8,035 nt of DNA from Flavobacterium sp. UBA807 (lineage in GTDB: Bacteria > Bacteroidota > Bacteroidia > Flavobacteriales > Flavobacteriaceae). This document shows positions 1 to 6,621 of the stretch, piece after piece; within the stretch, counting starts at the first letter, position 1; every line of letters begins with the position of its first letter. The stretch spans positions 1-8,035 of the forward strand of contig DBIH01000160.1 in the NCBI GenBank assembly GCA_002296885.1, given 5' to 3'. The notes below the pieces were generated by a model. It searched no databases. It was not told where the DNA came from and saw only the letters and a program-made list of their open reading frames with translations. Both the position numbers and the translations under genes were made by a program.

Positions 1-252
1 TTCTGGGCATTGTTTGTTACACTCGCCGCAGAGCAATTTGGAACAAATTTAAGAAGCACAGCAACTACGAGTGTTCCCAATATGGTTCGCGGTTCTGTTC
101 CGGTAATGCTTATTGGTTTTGATTATCTCAAAACCACGAAAAGTGTAATAAATTCAGCGGCAATAGTTGGTGCAGTTGCTTTTGGTTTGGCTATTTATGC
201 CGCACTTACGATTAGTGAAACGCATCATAGAAATCTAGATTTTGTAGAGTAA
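1..252 (+). CDS. MFS-type membrane transporter, C-terminal fragment
   Basis: The frame is open from base 1 (Phe-Trp-Ala-Leu) and ends at TAA 250-252, so only the last 83 residues of a longer protein are present. They contain a polar loop with EQFGTNLR and VPNMVRG, a weakly hydrophobic stretch, and a clear hydrophobic helix (about residues 54-71, IVGAVAFGLAIYAALTI). A short charged tail with HHRN and DFVE follows and would be cytoplasmic. This pattern fits the last one or two transmembrane helices of a major facilitator superfamily transporter. The substrate cannot be told from this end. The TTG at 10-12 is simply an internal Leu codon and not a start, because the same frame continues to the left edge. 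No obvious terminator hairpin follows the stop codon. The MFS call is a family-level recognition and is less certain than the fact that this is a membrane protein. Confidence 0.7.
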   Translation, partial: FWALFVTLAAEQFGTNLRSTATTSVPNMVRGSVPVMLIGFDYLKTTKSVINSAAIVGAVAFGLAIYAALTISETHHRNLDFVE

Positions 253-344
253 TTTTAAACAGTCATCAAAATCCATCAAATCAATTAAAAAAGAAAATCA
301 CAATCGGTAAAATTCCCAAAAATTCTTAACGTCATTCTAACATT

Positions 345-360
345 TACCTTTGTATCTTTG
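345..360 (+). promoter_or_regulatory. Putative Bacteroidota promoter -7 boxes upstream of lipA
   Basis: Two adjacent exact matches to the Bacteroidota -7 consensus TAnnTTTG occur at 345-352 (TACCTTTG) and 353-360 (TATCTTTG), 20-28 bases before the lipA ATG. The -33 element is weak: TTC at 323-325 lies about 19 bases upstream of the first box, instead of the consensus TTG or TTTG. The rest of the 128-base gap (253-344) is AT-rich, with no other structure that I can see. The boxes are directly visible; promoter activity is inferred. Confidence 0.5.
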
Positions 361-380
361 TATCGCAAAAAAGATGAATC

Positions 381-1250
381 ATGGAATCAGTTATTGATAA
401 CAATTTACCTGTATCTAAACCTAAATGGCTGAAAGTAAAATTACCTATAGGCCAAAAATATACTGAACTTCGCGGACTTGTTGACAAATACAAGCTCAAC
501 ACTATTTGTACATCTGGAAGCTGTCCAAATATGGGTGAATGCTGGGGCGAGGGAACTGCAACGTTCATGATTCTTGGAAATATCTGTACGCGTTCCTGTG
601 GTTTTTGCGGTGTCAAAACCGGTCGTCCGGAAACAGTTGATTGGGACGAACCCGAAAAAGTCGCTCGTTCCATCAAAATAATGAAAATCAAGCATGCCGT
701 TATCACCAGTGTCGACCGCGATGATTTGAAAGACATGGGCTCTATCATCTGGCTCGAAACCGTTCAGGCAATACGCAGAATGAATCCCGAAACGACTTTG
801 GAAACCCTTATTCCGGATTTTCAGGGTGTGGAAAGAATCATTGACAGAATCGTTGAAGCCAATCCCGAAGTAGTTTCACACAATGTAGAAACGGTTCGCC
901 GTCTCACCCGTGAAGTCCGCATTCAGGCGAAATATGACCGAAGCCTTGCCGTTTTGAAATATCTGAAAGATAAAGGAATCCGAAGAACAAAATCGGGAAT
1001 CATGCTTGGTCTTGGCGAAACCGAAGAAGAAGTTATACAAACGATGAAAGATTTGCGCGATCAGAATGTAGACATTGTTACGATTGGTCAATACCTGCAG
1101 CCAAGCAAAAAACACCTGCCGGTAAAGGAATACATTACTCCGGAACAATTCGAGAAATACGAAAAACTGGGTAAAGAAATGGGATTCCGTCACGTAGAAA
1201 GTGGCGCTTTGGTACGTTCGTCTTATCACGCAGAAAAGCACATTCATTAA
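381..1250 (+). CDS. lipA: Lipoyl synthase (radical SAM)
   Basis: LipA inserts two sulfur atoms into the octanoyl chain carried by lipoyl domains of 2-oxoacid dehydrogenases and the glycine cleavage H protein, in the cytoplasm. The 289-residue length is usual for the family. The auxiliary 4Fe-4S cluster motif is Cys43, Cys48 and Cys54 ([12 protein letters not shown]), and the radical SAM motif CxxxCxxC is Cys69, Cys73 and Cys76 (CTRSCGFC). The C-terminal RSSYHA at 279-284 supplies the conserved serine region that binds the auxiliary cluster. SHNVETV and [10 protein letters not shown] match other conserved LipA segments. The ATG at 381 is chosen because it gives the normal N terminus; the ATG at 374 is out of frame. 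No Shine-Dalgarno sequence is visible, as is usual in this phylum. No lipB is adjacent. The gene is complete, with no missing key residue. Confidence 0.97.
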   Translation: MESVIDNNLPVSKPKWLKVKLPIGQKYTELRGLVDKYKLNTICTSGSCPNMGECWGEGTATFMILGNICTRSCGFCGVKTGRPETVDWDEPEKVARSIKIMKIKHAVITSVDRDDLKDMGSIIWLETVQAIRRMNPETTLETLIPDFQGVERIIDRIVEANPEVVSHNVETVRRLTREVRIQAKYDRSLAVLKYLKDKGIRRTKSGIMLGLGETEEEVIQTMKDLRDQNVDIVTIGQYLQPSKKHLPVKEYITPEQFEKYEKLGKEMGFRHVESGALVRSSYHAEKHIH

Positions 1251-1252
1251 GA

Positions 1253-1320
1253 TGGCGTTTCCGCCACGGCGGACCGCGCTGTCCGCAGTACACGGTACTT
1301 TGCTCCCTTCGCTAACGCAA
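1253..1320. repeat. GC-rich multi-hairpin element after lipA
   Basis: This stretch is much richer in GC than its surroundings and contains successive short perfect stems. They are TGGCG 1253-1257 with CGCCA 1262-1266; alternatively CCGCC 1261-1265 with GGCGG 1268-1272; then GCGGAC 1269-1274 with GTCCGC 1281-1286; then AGTAC 1287-1291 with GTACT 1295-1299. It starts three bases after the lipA stop and fills most of the 99-base gap before gap. No T-run follows on the plus strand, so it is not a classical terminator. Its composition suggests a mobile or dispersed REP-like repeat, and similar sequences are familiar to me from flavobacteria, but copy number cannot be judged from this window. Confidence 0.55.
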
Positions 1321-1349
1321 CACAAACGAATTAACCAACTTTAGTCATT

Positions 1350-2339
1350 TTGAAAACAAGAATAGCCATCAACGGATTTGGTCGTATCGGAAGAAATCTT
1401 TTCCGATTACTTTTAAATCATCCTTCTATAGAAGTAGTTGCCATCAACGATATTGCTGATAACAAAACGATGGCGCATCTAATAAAATACGACAGTATTC
1501 ATGGTGTTCTGCCTTATGAGGTTTCTTATGATGACCTATCGATAATTGTTAACGGAAAAGGTTATCTGTTTTTTCACGAAAGGGAAATCAGCAACCTGAA
1601 TTGGAATGATGTCGATTTTGTAATTGAAAGCACTGGTAAATACAATAAGTTTGAAGACATCAACAAACATATTCTGGCTGGAGCCAAAAAAGTAATTCTC
1701 TCCGCTCCTTCTGAAGTGCCTGAAATAAAAACAATCGTTCTTGGTGTTAATGAGAACATTCTTGACGGAACTGAAAAAATAGTTTCCAATGCAAGCTGTA
1801 CCACTAACAATGCAGCCCCAATGATTAAAATAATCAACGAACTCTGCGGTATTGAGCAGGCGTATATTACAACCGTACATTCCTATACAACCGATCAAAG
1901 TTTACACGATCAGCCACATAAAGACCTGCGCCGTGCCCGCGGTGCAAGCCAATCTATTGTGCCAACTACAACCGGAGCCGCAAAAGCCCTGACAAAGATT
2001 TTCCCGGAAATGGAAGGAAAAATCGGCGGAAGCGGCATACGTGTTCCTGTTCCCGATGGTTCACTGACTGACATTACCTGTTATGTGAGAAAAGAAGTGA
2101 GCATTGCTGAAATCAATGCTGCTTTTAAGAATGCTTCAAAAACTAATCTTAAGGGAATTCTTGATTATACCGAAGACCCAATCGTTTCAGTTGATATAAT
2201 CGGCAATAAAAATTCCTGTCTTTTTGATGCACAACTAACTTCTGTCATCGGAAAAATGGTTAAAGTTGTTGGTTGGTATGACAACGAAATTGGATATTCT
2301 TCCCGAATTATCGATTTAATTCTTTTGTTAAGTAGATAA
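1350..2339 (+). CDS. gap: Type I glyceraldehyde-3-phosphate dehydrogenase
   Basis: This enzyme interconverts glyceraldehyde-3-phosphate and 1,3-bisphosphoglycerate with NAD(P) in glycolysis and gluconeogenesis. The 329 residues are a normal length. The N-terminal Rossmann motif is INGFGRIGRN (7-16), followed by ND at 33-34; the acidic residue there suits NAD binding. The catalytic Cys150 lies in SNASCTTN and the catalytic His177 in HSYTTDQ. RRARGA, VPTTTGAAKAL and the C-terminal WYDNEIGYS are all present. After the catalytic Cys the sequence reads TTNNAAP where the common form is TTNCLAP, so the second cysteine is Asn154; that residue is not essential in the family. Translation must begin at the TTG at 1350: the same frame has a TAA at 1332-1334 and no ATG or GTG before the conserved N terminus. 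It lies 99 bases after lipA and 41 bases before the sensor kinase, so co-transcription is possible. Confidence 0.95.
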   Translation: MKTRIAINGFGRIGRNLFRLLLNHPSIEVVAINDIADNKTMAHLIKYDSIHGVLPYEVSYDDLSIIVNGKGYLFFHEREISNLNWNDVDFVIESTGKYNKFEDINKHILAGAKKVILSAPSEVPEIKTIVLGVNENILDGTEKIVSNASCTTNNAAPMIKIINELCGIEQAYITTVHSYTTDQSLHDQPHKDLRRARGASQSIVPTTTGAAKALTKIFPEMEGKIGGSGIRVPVPDGSLTDITCYVRKEVSIAEINAAFKNASKTNLKGILDYTEDPIVSVDIIGNKNSCLFDAQLTSVIGKMVKVVGWYDNEIGYSSRIIDLILLLSR

Positions 2340-2380
2340 TTTTCCTATTTTTAACATTCCTAACTCTTATTTGCAGCCTG

Positions 2381-4549
2381 ATGAAATGGTTTTGGATTTT
2401 CATGCTTATTCCTATTGCCTTTTTTGGGCAAAAAAAACCAGTTGCAAAAATTGACAGTACAAGTTACTTTATTCAGCTTGCGACTTTCAATAAAAAAACA
2501 AACAACTACAAAGCGGCACTTTCTTTTTCACAAAAAGCCTACAATTACGCCAAGGCAAATAACAATATCAAAGGCCAGGCAAATGCTTTATTTTCTCTTG
2601 GATTAACTTATTTTGATTTAAAGAAAATGAATGACGCTATTGAGACCTTTACAAAAAGTGCCGATTTATATGGCATCCTGAGGCCTTCAACAGATTATGC
2701 ACTATGCTATTATTACATTGGTCTTAGTTATATGGGCTTGGAAGAATTTGGCAAAGCTGAAGTTAATTTCAACAAGGCTCAATATATCTATGATATCTTA
2801 AAAATTGACACATCACAGTTTTTAAATCTGCAAAAAGGAATTTTGTATAAGAACAAAGGCAATATTGAATTGGCAACCAAATTGTTTAATGAAATCATTT
2901 CAAAAGACGATGCGAAAGATATTTTCAAAACCAAAGCTGAAGCTTTTTATCAATTGGGAACAATTGAGGAAAAAATGAGTCACAACAATCTGGCGGCAAA
3001 TTACCTCAGTAGGGCTTTGACATTAAGTGAAAAGGATAAAAATGCCGACCAAAGAGTAAAAATCCTATTAGAATTAAGCAAGGTTTATGAAAAACTATTA
3101 GATGTAAAAAAATCATTCGGCTATTTAAAAGCCCATACCGATTTAAAGGACAGCCTTTCGCATCTGAACAATCAAAAACTAGATGCAAATGATTATGTCG
3201 ATTTCAAGGAAAGCGAACGTTTGAAAGCCATCGACCAAATGACTAAGGAAAATGAAGCACAGCAAAAAACTAACAAGTTTGCTAAGCTTATTACCATTCT
3301 TGCGATTTCATTGATAACAATCCTGTCGCTTTTGAGTTTGTCATTGTACAAAAACAACATTATCAGAAGCCAGTCCAATGTCGTTCTGAAAGAAAAGAAT
3401 TTTGAATTACAGATTGCAAAAGACAATGCTGAAAAAGCATCAAAAGCAAGAGCCGAATTCTTATCAACGGTTAGCCATGAATTACGAACGCCTTTGAACG
3501 CCATTAATGGAATAACGCATTTGCTGCTTGAGGACAATCCAAAACAAAATCAGTTGCATTATCTGAATTCGCTTAAGTTTTCAGGGAATTATCTATTGAC
3601 ATTCATCAATGAGATTTTGGAAATCAACCGCATCGAATCCAATAACATCGAAATTGAATACATCGATTTCAACATCAAACAACTGCTTTTGGATATTCAG
3701 AATTCGATGCATGAAATCGCGTCCAAAAACAATAACAAATTTACTTTGGATATTGAAGAAGATGTTCCGGAAATCCTTTTGGGCGACCCGACGAAATTAT
3801 CACAGATTTTCATTAACCTAATCAACAACGCCCTAAAATTTACCAAAAACGGAGAGGTAAAAGTTGTTGCGAGACTTATTGAAACCGGAGACAATTATTC
3901 AAGAATAAATTTTGCCGTAAGTGATACCGGAATTGGTATTCCTGATAATAAACAAGGAACGATTTTCGAAAGCTTCTCGCAGGGTTCTATCGAGATCAAC
4001 CGAAAATATGGCGGTACCGGTTTGGGCTTGACCATTGTGAAAAAATTAGTCGATTTGTTAGATGGTGAAATTCATCTTGTGAGTAAAGTTGGGGTTGGAA
4101 CTACTTTTGATTTCGAATTGAATCTATTGCACGGAACCAAGGAAATCGTTGTTGAGAAACCTAAAACCTATTCGGATGACATCTTAAAAGACAAAATGAT
4201 TTTGGTTGTAGAAGACAACAAAATCAATCAGATGATTACCAAAAAGATGCTCGAGAAAAAAGACATCAAATGCCAGATTATCGATAATGGTGAAGATGCC
4301 GTTGAAATACTTTCAAAGGAAAATCATTTCGATTTAGTCTTGATGGATGTGCATTTACCGGGAATCAACGGAACCATCGCTACCCAAAAAATCAGGGAAT
4401 ACGACACCGTAAAACCAATCATAGCTTTGACTGCTATTTCACTAAATGAAAATAGGGAAATGCTGATGTCATTTGGTATGACCGATGTAATCACCAAACC
4501 TTTTGAACCTGAAAATCTTTACAGGATTATTGCGGCGAATATTGGTTAA
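2381..4549 (+). CDS. TPR-containing hybrid sensor histidine kinase
   Basis: This 722-residue two-component hybrid kinase has an N-terminal signal sequence (about 1-16, ending AFFG before QKK). About six TPR-like helical repeats follow (about 25-260), for example LGLTYFDLKKMNDAIETF. A membrane helix lies at about 301-323, then a short coiled segment, then HisKA with phospho-acceptor His366 in SHELRTPLNAI. The ATPase domain has the N box near INNALKF (481-487), DTGIGI (515-520) and GGTGLGL (544-550). The C-terminal receiver starts at 606, with acidic residues Glu611 and Asp612, phospho-acceptor Asp656 in LMDVHLPG, and Lys706 in TKPF. All catalytic residues are intact, so both autophosphorylation and internal transfer to Asp656 are expected. 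The TPR part should face the periplasm and sense through protein or peptide contact; the signal is unknown. No HPt domain and no DNA-binding partner are encoded beside it, so output must lie elsewhere. Confidence 0.93.
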   Translation: MKWFWIFMLIPIAFFGQKKPVAKIDSTSYFIQLATFNKKTNNYKAALSFSQKAYNYAKANNNIKGQANALFSLGLTYFDLKKMNDAIETFTKSADLYGILRPSTDYALCYYYIGLSYMGLEEFGKAEVNFNKAQYIYDILKIDTSQFLNLQKGILYKNKGNIELATKLFNEIISKDDAKDIFKTKAEAFYQLGTIEEKMSHNNLAANYLSRALTLSEKDKNADQRVKILLELSKVYEKLLDVKKSFGYLKAHTDLKDSLSHLNNQKLDANDYVDFKESERLKAIDQMTKENEAQQKTNKFAKLITILAISLITILSLLSLSLYKNNIIRSQSNVVLKEKNFELQIAKDNAEKASKARAEFLSTVSHELRTPLNAINGITHLLLEDNPKQNQLHYLNSLKFSGNYLLTFINEILEINRIESNNIEIEYIDFNIKQLLLDIQNSMHEIASKNNNKFTLDIEEDVPEILLGDPTKLSQIFINLINNALKFTKNGEVKVVARLIETGDNYSRINFAVSDTGIGIPDNKQGTIFESFSQGSIEINRKYGGTGLGLTIVKKLVDLLDGEIHLVSKVGVGTTFDFELNLLHGTKEIVVEKPKTYSDDILKDKMILVVEDNKINQMITKKMLEKKDIKCQIIDNGEDAVEILSKENHFDLVLMDVHLPGINGTIATQKIREYDTVKPIIALTAISLNENREMLMSFGMTDVITKPFEPENLYRIIAANIG

Positions 4550-4658
4550 CGATTACGTCTGTTCGAGTAATTTCGATTTATCGAAATTGTATCGAGAACT
4601 CTAAACAAAAACTTCTCGATACTAATTGGCTTTGCCAATTCACTCGAAGTGACGATTA
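4549..4658. repeat. Multi-stem palindromic element between convergent genes
   Basis: Three perfect hairpins lie in a row: AATTTCGA 4569-4576 with TCGAAATT 4581-4588; GTATCGAGAA 4589-4598 with TTCTCGATAC 4613-4622 around a 14-base loop; and AATTGGC 4624-4630 with GCCAATT 4634-4640. They are enclosed by an outer stem, TTCGAGT 4562-4568 with ACTCGAA 4642-4648. It extends past a two-base mismatch by CGTC 4556-4559 with GACG 4651-4654. The whole folds as a cruciform or multi-branch structure. The 7-base direct repeat ACGATTA occurs at 4549-4555 and 4652-4658, touching the stop codons of both neighbouring genes. It has no transposase and would be a non-autonomous MITE or REP-like element. Being symmetrical, it may also end transcription from both sides, although no clear T-run follows any stem. 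Confidence 0.75.
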
Positions 4659-5471
4659 AAACTGAAGAATTAATTCTTTGATTAATTTTCTAACATGTGG
4701 CTCCGCTTTTGCCGCTGCTTTCAATACTTCGTCATGGCTAACTTCTTCCATGGCAGTTTCAACATCGCCCATATCGGTAATTACAGACAATCCAAAGCAT
4801 TCAATTCCCATATGACGGGCAACGATAACTTCAGGAACTGTTGACATTCCCACGCAATCAGCGCCAAGTATTTTTACCATTTTATATTCGGCAAATGTTT
4901 CAAACGTTGGGCCTTGCAGACCAAGATAAACCCCATCGTGAATGGTCATATTATTTTCAACGGCGATTGCATGTGCTTTTTTAATCATCGCTTTATTGTA
5001 AGCCTCATTCATGTTTAGGAATCTTGGACCAAAACGCTCGTCATTTTTTCCGCGTAACGGATGCTCAGGAAAGAAATTAATATGATCCTTTATAACCACA
5101 ACTGAACCCACTTCGTAATCAGAATTCACACCACCCGATGCATTGGAAACTACCAACTTGGAAACACCAAGATGTTTCATTACACGAACCGGGAAAGTCA
5201 CTTGTTTCATATCGTAACCTTCATAAAAGTGAAAGCGACCCTGCATTGCCACTACTTTTTTATCGCCGATGGTTCCAAAAACCAAAGCACCTTTATGTCC
5301 CTGAACGGTTGATACCGGAAAATTTGGAATTTCATTATAAGGCAATTTAAATTCGATATTGATATCTTCGGTAAAATTCCCTAATCCGGAACCCAAGATG
5401 ATTCCATATTCAGGTGAATAATTAGTTTTGCTCTTAATATAATTAACGGTTTCCTGTACTAGTTCCCACAT
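4656..5471 (-). CDS. punA: Purine nucleoside phosphorylase, trimeric class
   Basis: The enzyme cleaves purine nucleosides with phosphate to the free base and ribose-1-phosphate in purine salvage, in the cytoplasm. The 271 residues match the trimeric PNP/MTAP family. Phosphate-site residues are Ser28 in GSGLG (27-31), His59 in GHKG and Arg79 in QGRFHFYEGY; His81 is the ribose-side histidine. Asn110 and Ala111 lie in VSNASGG, Glu191 in GPTFETFAEY is the base-binding glutamate, and GMSTVPEVIVARH follows. Where human PNP has Asn243 (SLITN), this protein has Asp233 (SVITD), which bears on 6-oxo versus 6-amino purine preference. The ATG at 5471 is followed by the usual N terminus. The gene starts inside the end of lpxK, with a 29-base overlap in another frame, so it is probably transcribed and translated together with lpxK. 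Its stop lies at the edge of the palindromic repeat. Confidence 0.93.
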   Translation of the reverse strand: MWELVQETVNYIKSKTNYSPEYGIILGSGLGNFTEDINIEFKLPYNEIPNFPVSTVQGHKGALVFGTIGDKKVVAMQGRFHFYEGYDMKQVTFPVRVMKHLGVSKLVVSNASGGVNSDYEVGSVVVIKDHINFFPEHPLRGKNDERFGPRFLNMNEAYNKAMIKKAHAIAVENNMTIHDGVYLGLQGPTFETFAEYKMVKILGADCVGMSTVPEVIVARHMGIECFGLSVITDMGDVETAMEEVSHDEVLKAAAKAEPHVRKLIKELILQF

Positions 5472-6501
5472 AGTTTAAAATAGTTTGATCAAAAGCTTCC
5501 TGGTTTGAAACCAATTTACTCCTGATTGGTAAATAAAATAATTGCTTTTTCAAAATTTTAGCTTCCAAACGTACAAAATCTTTTTCAGTTGTGATGATGA
5601 TTTTGTCATTGGCTTTGTTTTTTATAGTCAGAATTTCACTTTCATTAAAATGATGATGGTCGTGAAACTCCATAATTTCATCAGTATCAGCACGTAAAAA
5701 ATCAAAGAAAGGTTTCGGATTTGCAATTCCGGCAAGTAAAATTTTTTGCGCCGTTTTGACTTCACTAACTGCTAAACTTTCGGTGTCGTTATAAACTTTA
5801 TCGTCATAATCGGTGTAACTAAAAAAGACTCCATTTACTTTGTCATTCCGTCTCGTCATATCATGACGAGAGAGGAATCTCATCAACTTTTCTCTAATCT
5901 TTTCCTGTTCTACTTCTGTAATGTTTGATGGGCATTTAGTAACGATAATCACATTTGCTCTTTTAGCGCCACTTCTACTTTCGCGAAGGTTACCCGTTGG
6001 AAGCATAAAATCATCACAAAACAAATCATCATAGGCGGTCAGAAGAATATAAAATCCGGCCCTGACCTTTCGATGCTGAAAAGCATCATCTAATAAAATG
6101 ACTTCCGGCTTTGAAGATTGTTTTAATAATTGTTCAATTCCGTTCTTTCTGTCGGCATCAACAGCAATCTGAATGTTTGGGAATTTTTTATAATACTGAA
6201 AAGGTTCATCGCCAAGAATTTCTGCATTGGAATTGGCATCTGCCAAAACAAATCCTTTTGATTTTCGCTTATAACCACGGCTCAAAGTCGCTACTTTATA
6301 TTTAGGAGAAAGCAATCGGATTAGATACTCAATCTGAGGTGTTTTTCCGGTGCCGCCAACATTCAAATTTCCAACGGCAATAACAGGAATATCAAAAGAA
6401 TGCGATTTTAGTATACCTTTATCGAAAAGAAAATTTCTTAAAGAAGTGATAAAACCATACAATATGGCAAAAGGAAAGAGTAATTTTCGCAACAAATTCA
6501 T
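5443..6501 (-). CDS. lpxK: Tetraacyldisaccharide 4'-kinase (lipid A synthesis)
   Basis: LpxK phosphorylates the 4' position of the lipid A disaccharide precursor at the inner membrane, using ATP. The 352-residue protein begins with a hydrophobic, membrane-associating helix (about 1-25). The P-loop is GNLNVGGTGKTP (44-55), followed by LSRGYKRKSKG (73-83), the conserved GDEP with Asp98, the Walker B-like LLDDAFQHR (136-144) and LPTGNLRES (167-175). The C-terminal part has FHDHHHF (279-285), which carries the conserved Asp-His pair, and TTEKDFVRL (304-312). All these are the family's catalytic or nucleotide-binding elements. Residues 208-220 (RFLSRHDMTRRND) coincide exactly with an embedded DNA hairpin and look like an added segment. 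The next gene, punA, overlaps the last 29 bases. The start at 6501 is the only ATG that fits the family's N terminus. Confidence 0.95.
   Translation of the reverse strand: MNLLRKLLFPFAILYGFITSLRNFLFDKGILKSHSFDIPVIAVGNLNVGGTGKTPQIEYLIRLLSPKYKVATLSRGYKRKSKGFVLADANSNAEILGDEPFQYYKKFPNIQIAVDADRKNGIEQLLKQSSKPEVILLDDAFQHRKVRAGFYILLTAYDDLFCDDFMLPTGNLRESRSGAKRANVIIVTKCPSNITEVEQEKIREKLMRFLSRHDMTRRNDKVNGVFFSYTDYDDKVYNDTESLAVSEVKTAQKILLAGIANPKPFFDFLRADTDEIMEFHDHHHFNESEILTIKNKANDKIIITTEKDFVRLEAKILKKQLFYLPIRSKLVSNQEAFDQTILNYVGTSTGNR
5845..5878. repeat. Hairpin repeat embedded in the lpxK reading frame
   Basis: A perfect 9-base inverted repeat, TCTCGTCAT 5851-5859 with ATGACGAGA 5863-5871, has only three bases between its arms. 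It is extended by ATTCC 5845-5849 with GGAAT 5874-5878 across a small bulge. A hairpin this strong is rare inside a coding region. The flanks (GTCATTCC on one side, GGAATCTCAT on the other) look like the ends of a dispersed flavobacterial repeat as I remember it. It encodes LpxK residues 208-220 on the minus strand, without a stop or frame change. Confidence 0.6.
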
Positions 6502-6505
6502 CTAA

Positions 6506-6513
6506 CAAATATA
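6506..6513 (-). promoter_or_regulatory. Putative -7 box immediately before lpxK
   Basis: On the minus strand the sequence reads TATATTTG, an exact TAnnTTTG match, followed by only four bases (TTAG) before the lpxK ATG. A near -33 element, TTCG (6538-6535), lies about 21 bases upstream, inside the left arm of the inverted repeat. If it is used, the lpxK-punA transcript would be leaderless or nearly so. The match is visible; its use is inferred, and short AT-rich boxes arise often by chance. Confidence 0.35.
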
Positions 6514-6522
6514 AAAATATAA

Positions 6523-6611
6523 GCCACGAATACACGAATGTTTTTATAATTTTGGTACAAACAATTTATCTTTGAAAAGTTTCAATTAAAATTTATTCGT
6601 GCATTCGTGGC
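6523..6611. repeat. Long-arm inverted repeat between divergent genes
   Basis: The left arm, GCCACGAATACACGAAT (6523-6539), and the right arm, ATTCGTGCATTCGTGGC (6595-6611), are inverted copies with 16 of 17 positions matching; the one mismatch is A6532 opposite C6602. Each arm itself holds two copies of CACGAAT or its complement. The 55-base centre is AT-rich. The element lies in the 120-base gap between lpxK and the secreted-protein gene, and ends 10 bases before the latter's ATG. Inverted repeats of this GCCACGAAT form are familiar to me from flavobacterial intergenic regions, but this is unverified memory. Confidence 0.8.
6567..6574 (+). promoter_or_regulatory. Putative -7 box for the secreted-protein gene
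   Basis: TATCTTTG is an exact TAnnTTTG match, 47 bases before the ATG at 6622. No good -33 TTG is found at the expected spacing; TTTG at 6551-6554 is too close. It sits in the centre of the inverted repeat, so the predicted transcript would carry only the right arm in its leader. Confidence 0.4.
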
Positions 6612-6621
6612 ATAAAAAATT

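Noticed and set aside
10..12. TTG as the start of an 80-residue protein
   Set aside because: The frame is open to the first base, and the sequence reads as the tail of a larger membrane protein.
344..748. 134-residue minus-strand ORF opposite lipA
   Set aside because: It overlaps the strongly supported lipA on the other strand, and its composition (low complexity, no motif) is that of a shadow frame. The same applies to the minus-strand ORFs at 441-695 and 876-1325.
1296..1302. TACTTTG as a -7 promoter box for gap
   Set aside because: It is one base short of TAnnTTTG and lies within the repeat, and no -33 element is visible.
1536..1898. Minus-strand ORFs opposite gap
   Set aside because: They lie wholly inside a catalytic-residue-complete GAPDH gene and have no recognisable domain.
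4569..4640. Classical rho-independent terminators
   Set aside because: The stems are good, but none is followed by a T-run on the strand being read; termination is possible but is not shown by sequence.
5138..5350. Plus-strand 70-residue ORF inside punA
   Set aside because: It is a shadow of the PNP gene; the protein has no signal peptide, motif or family likeness.
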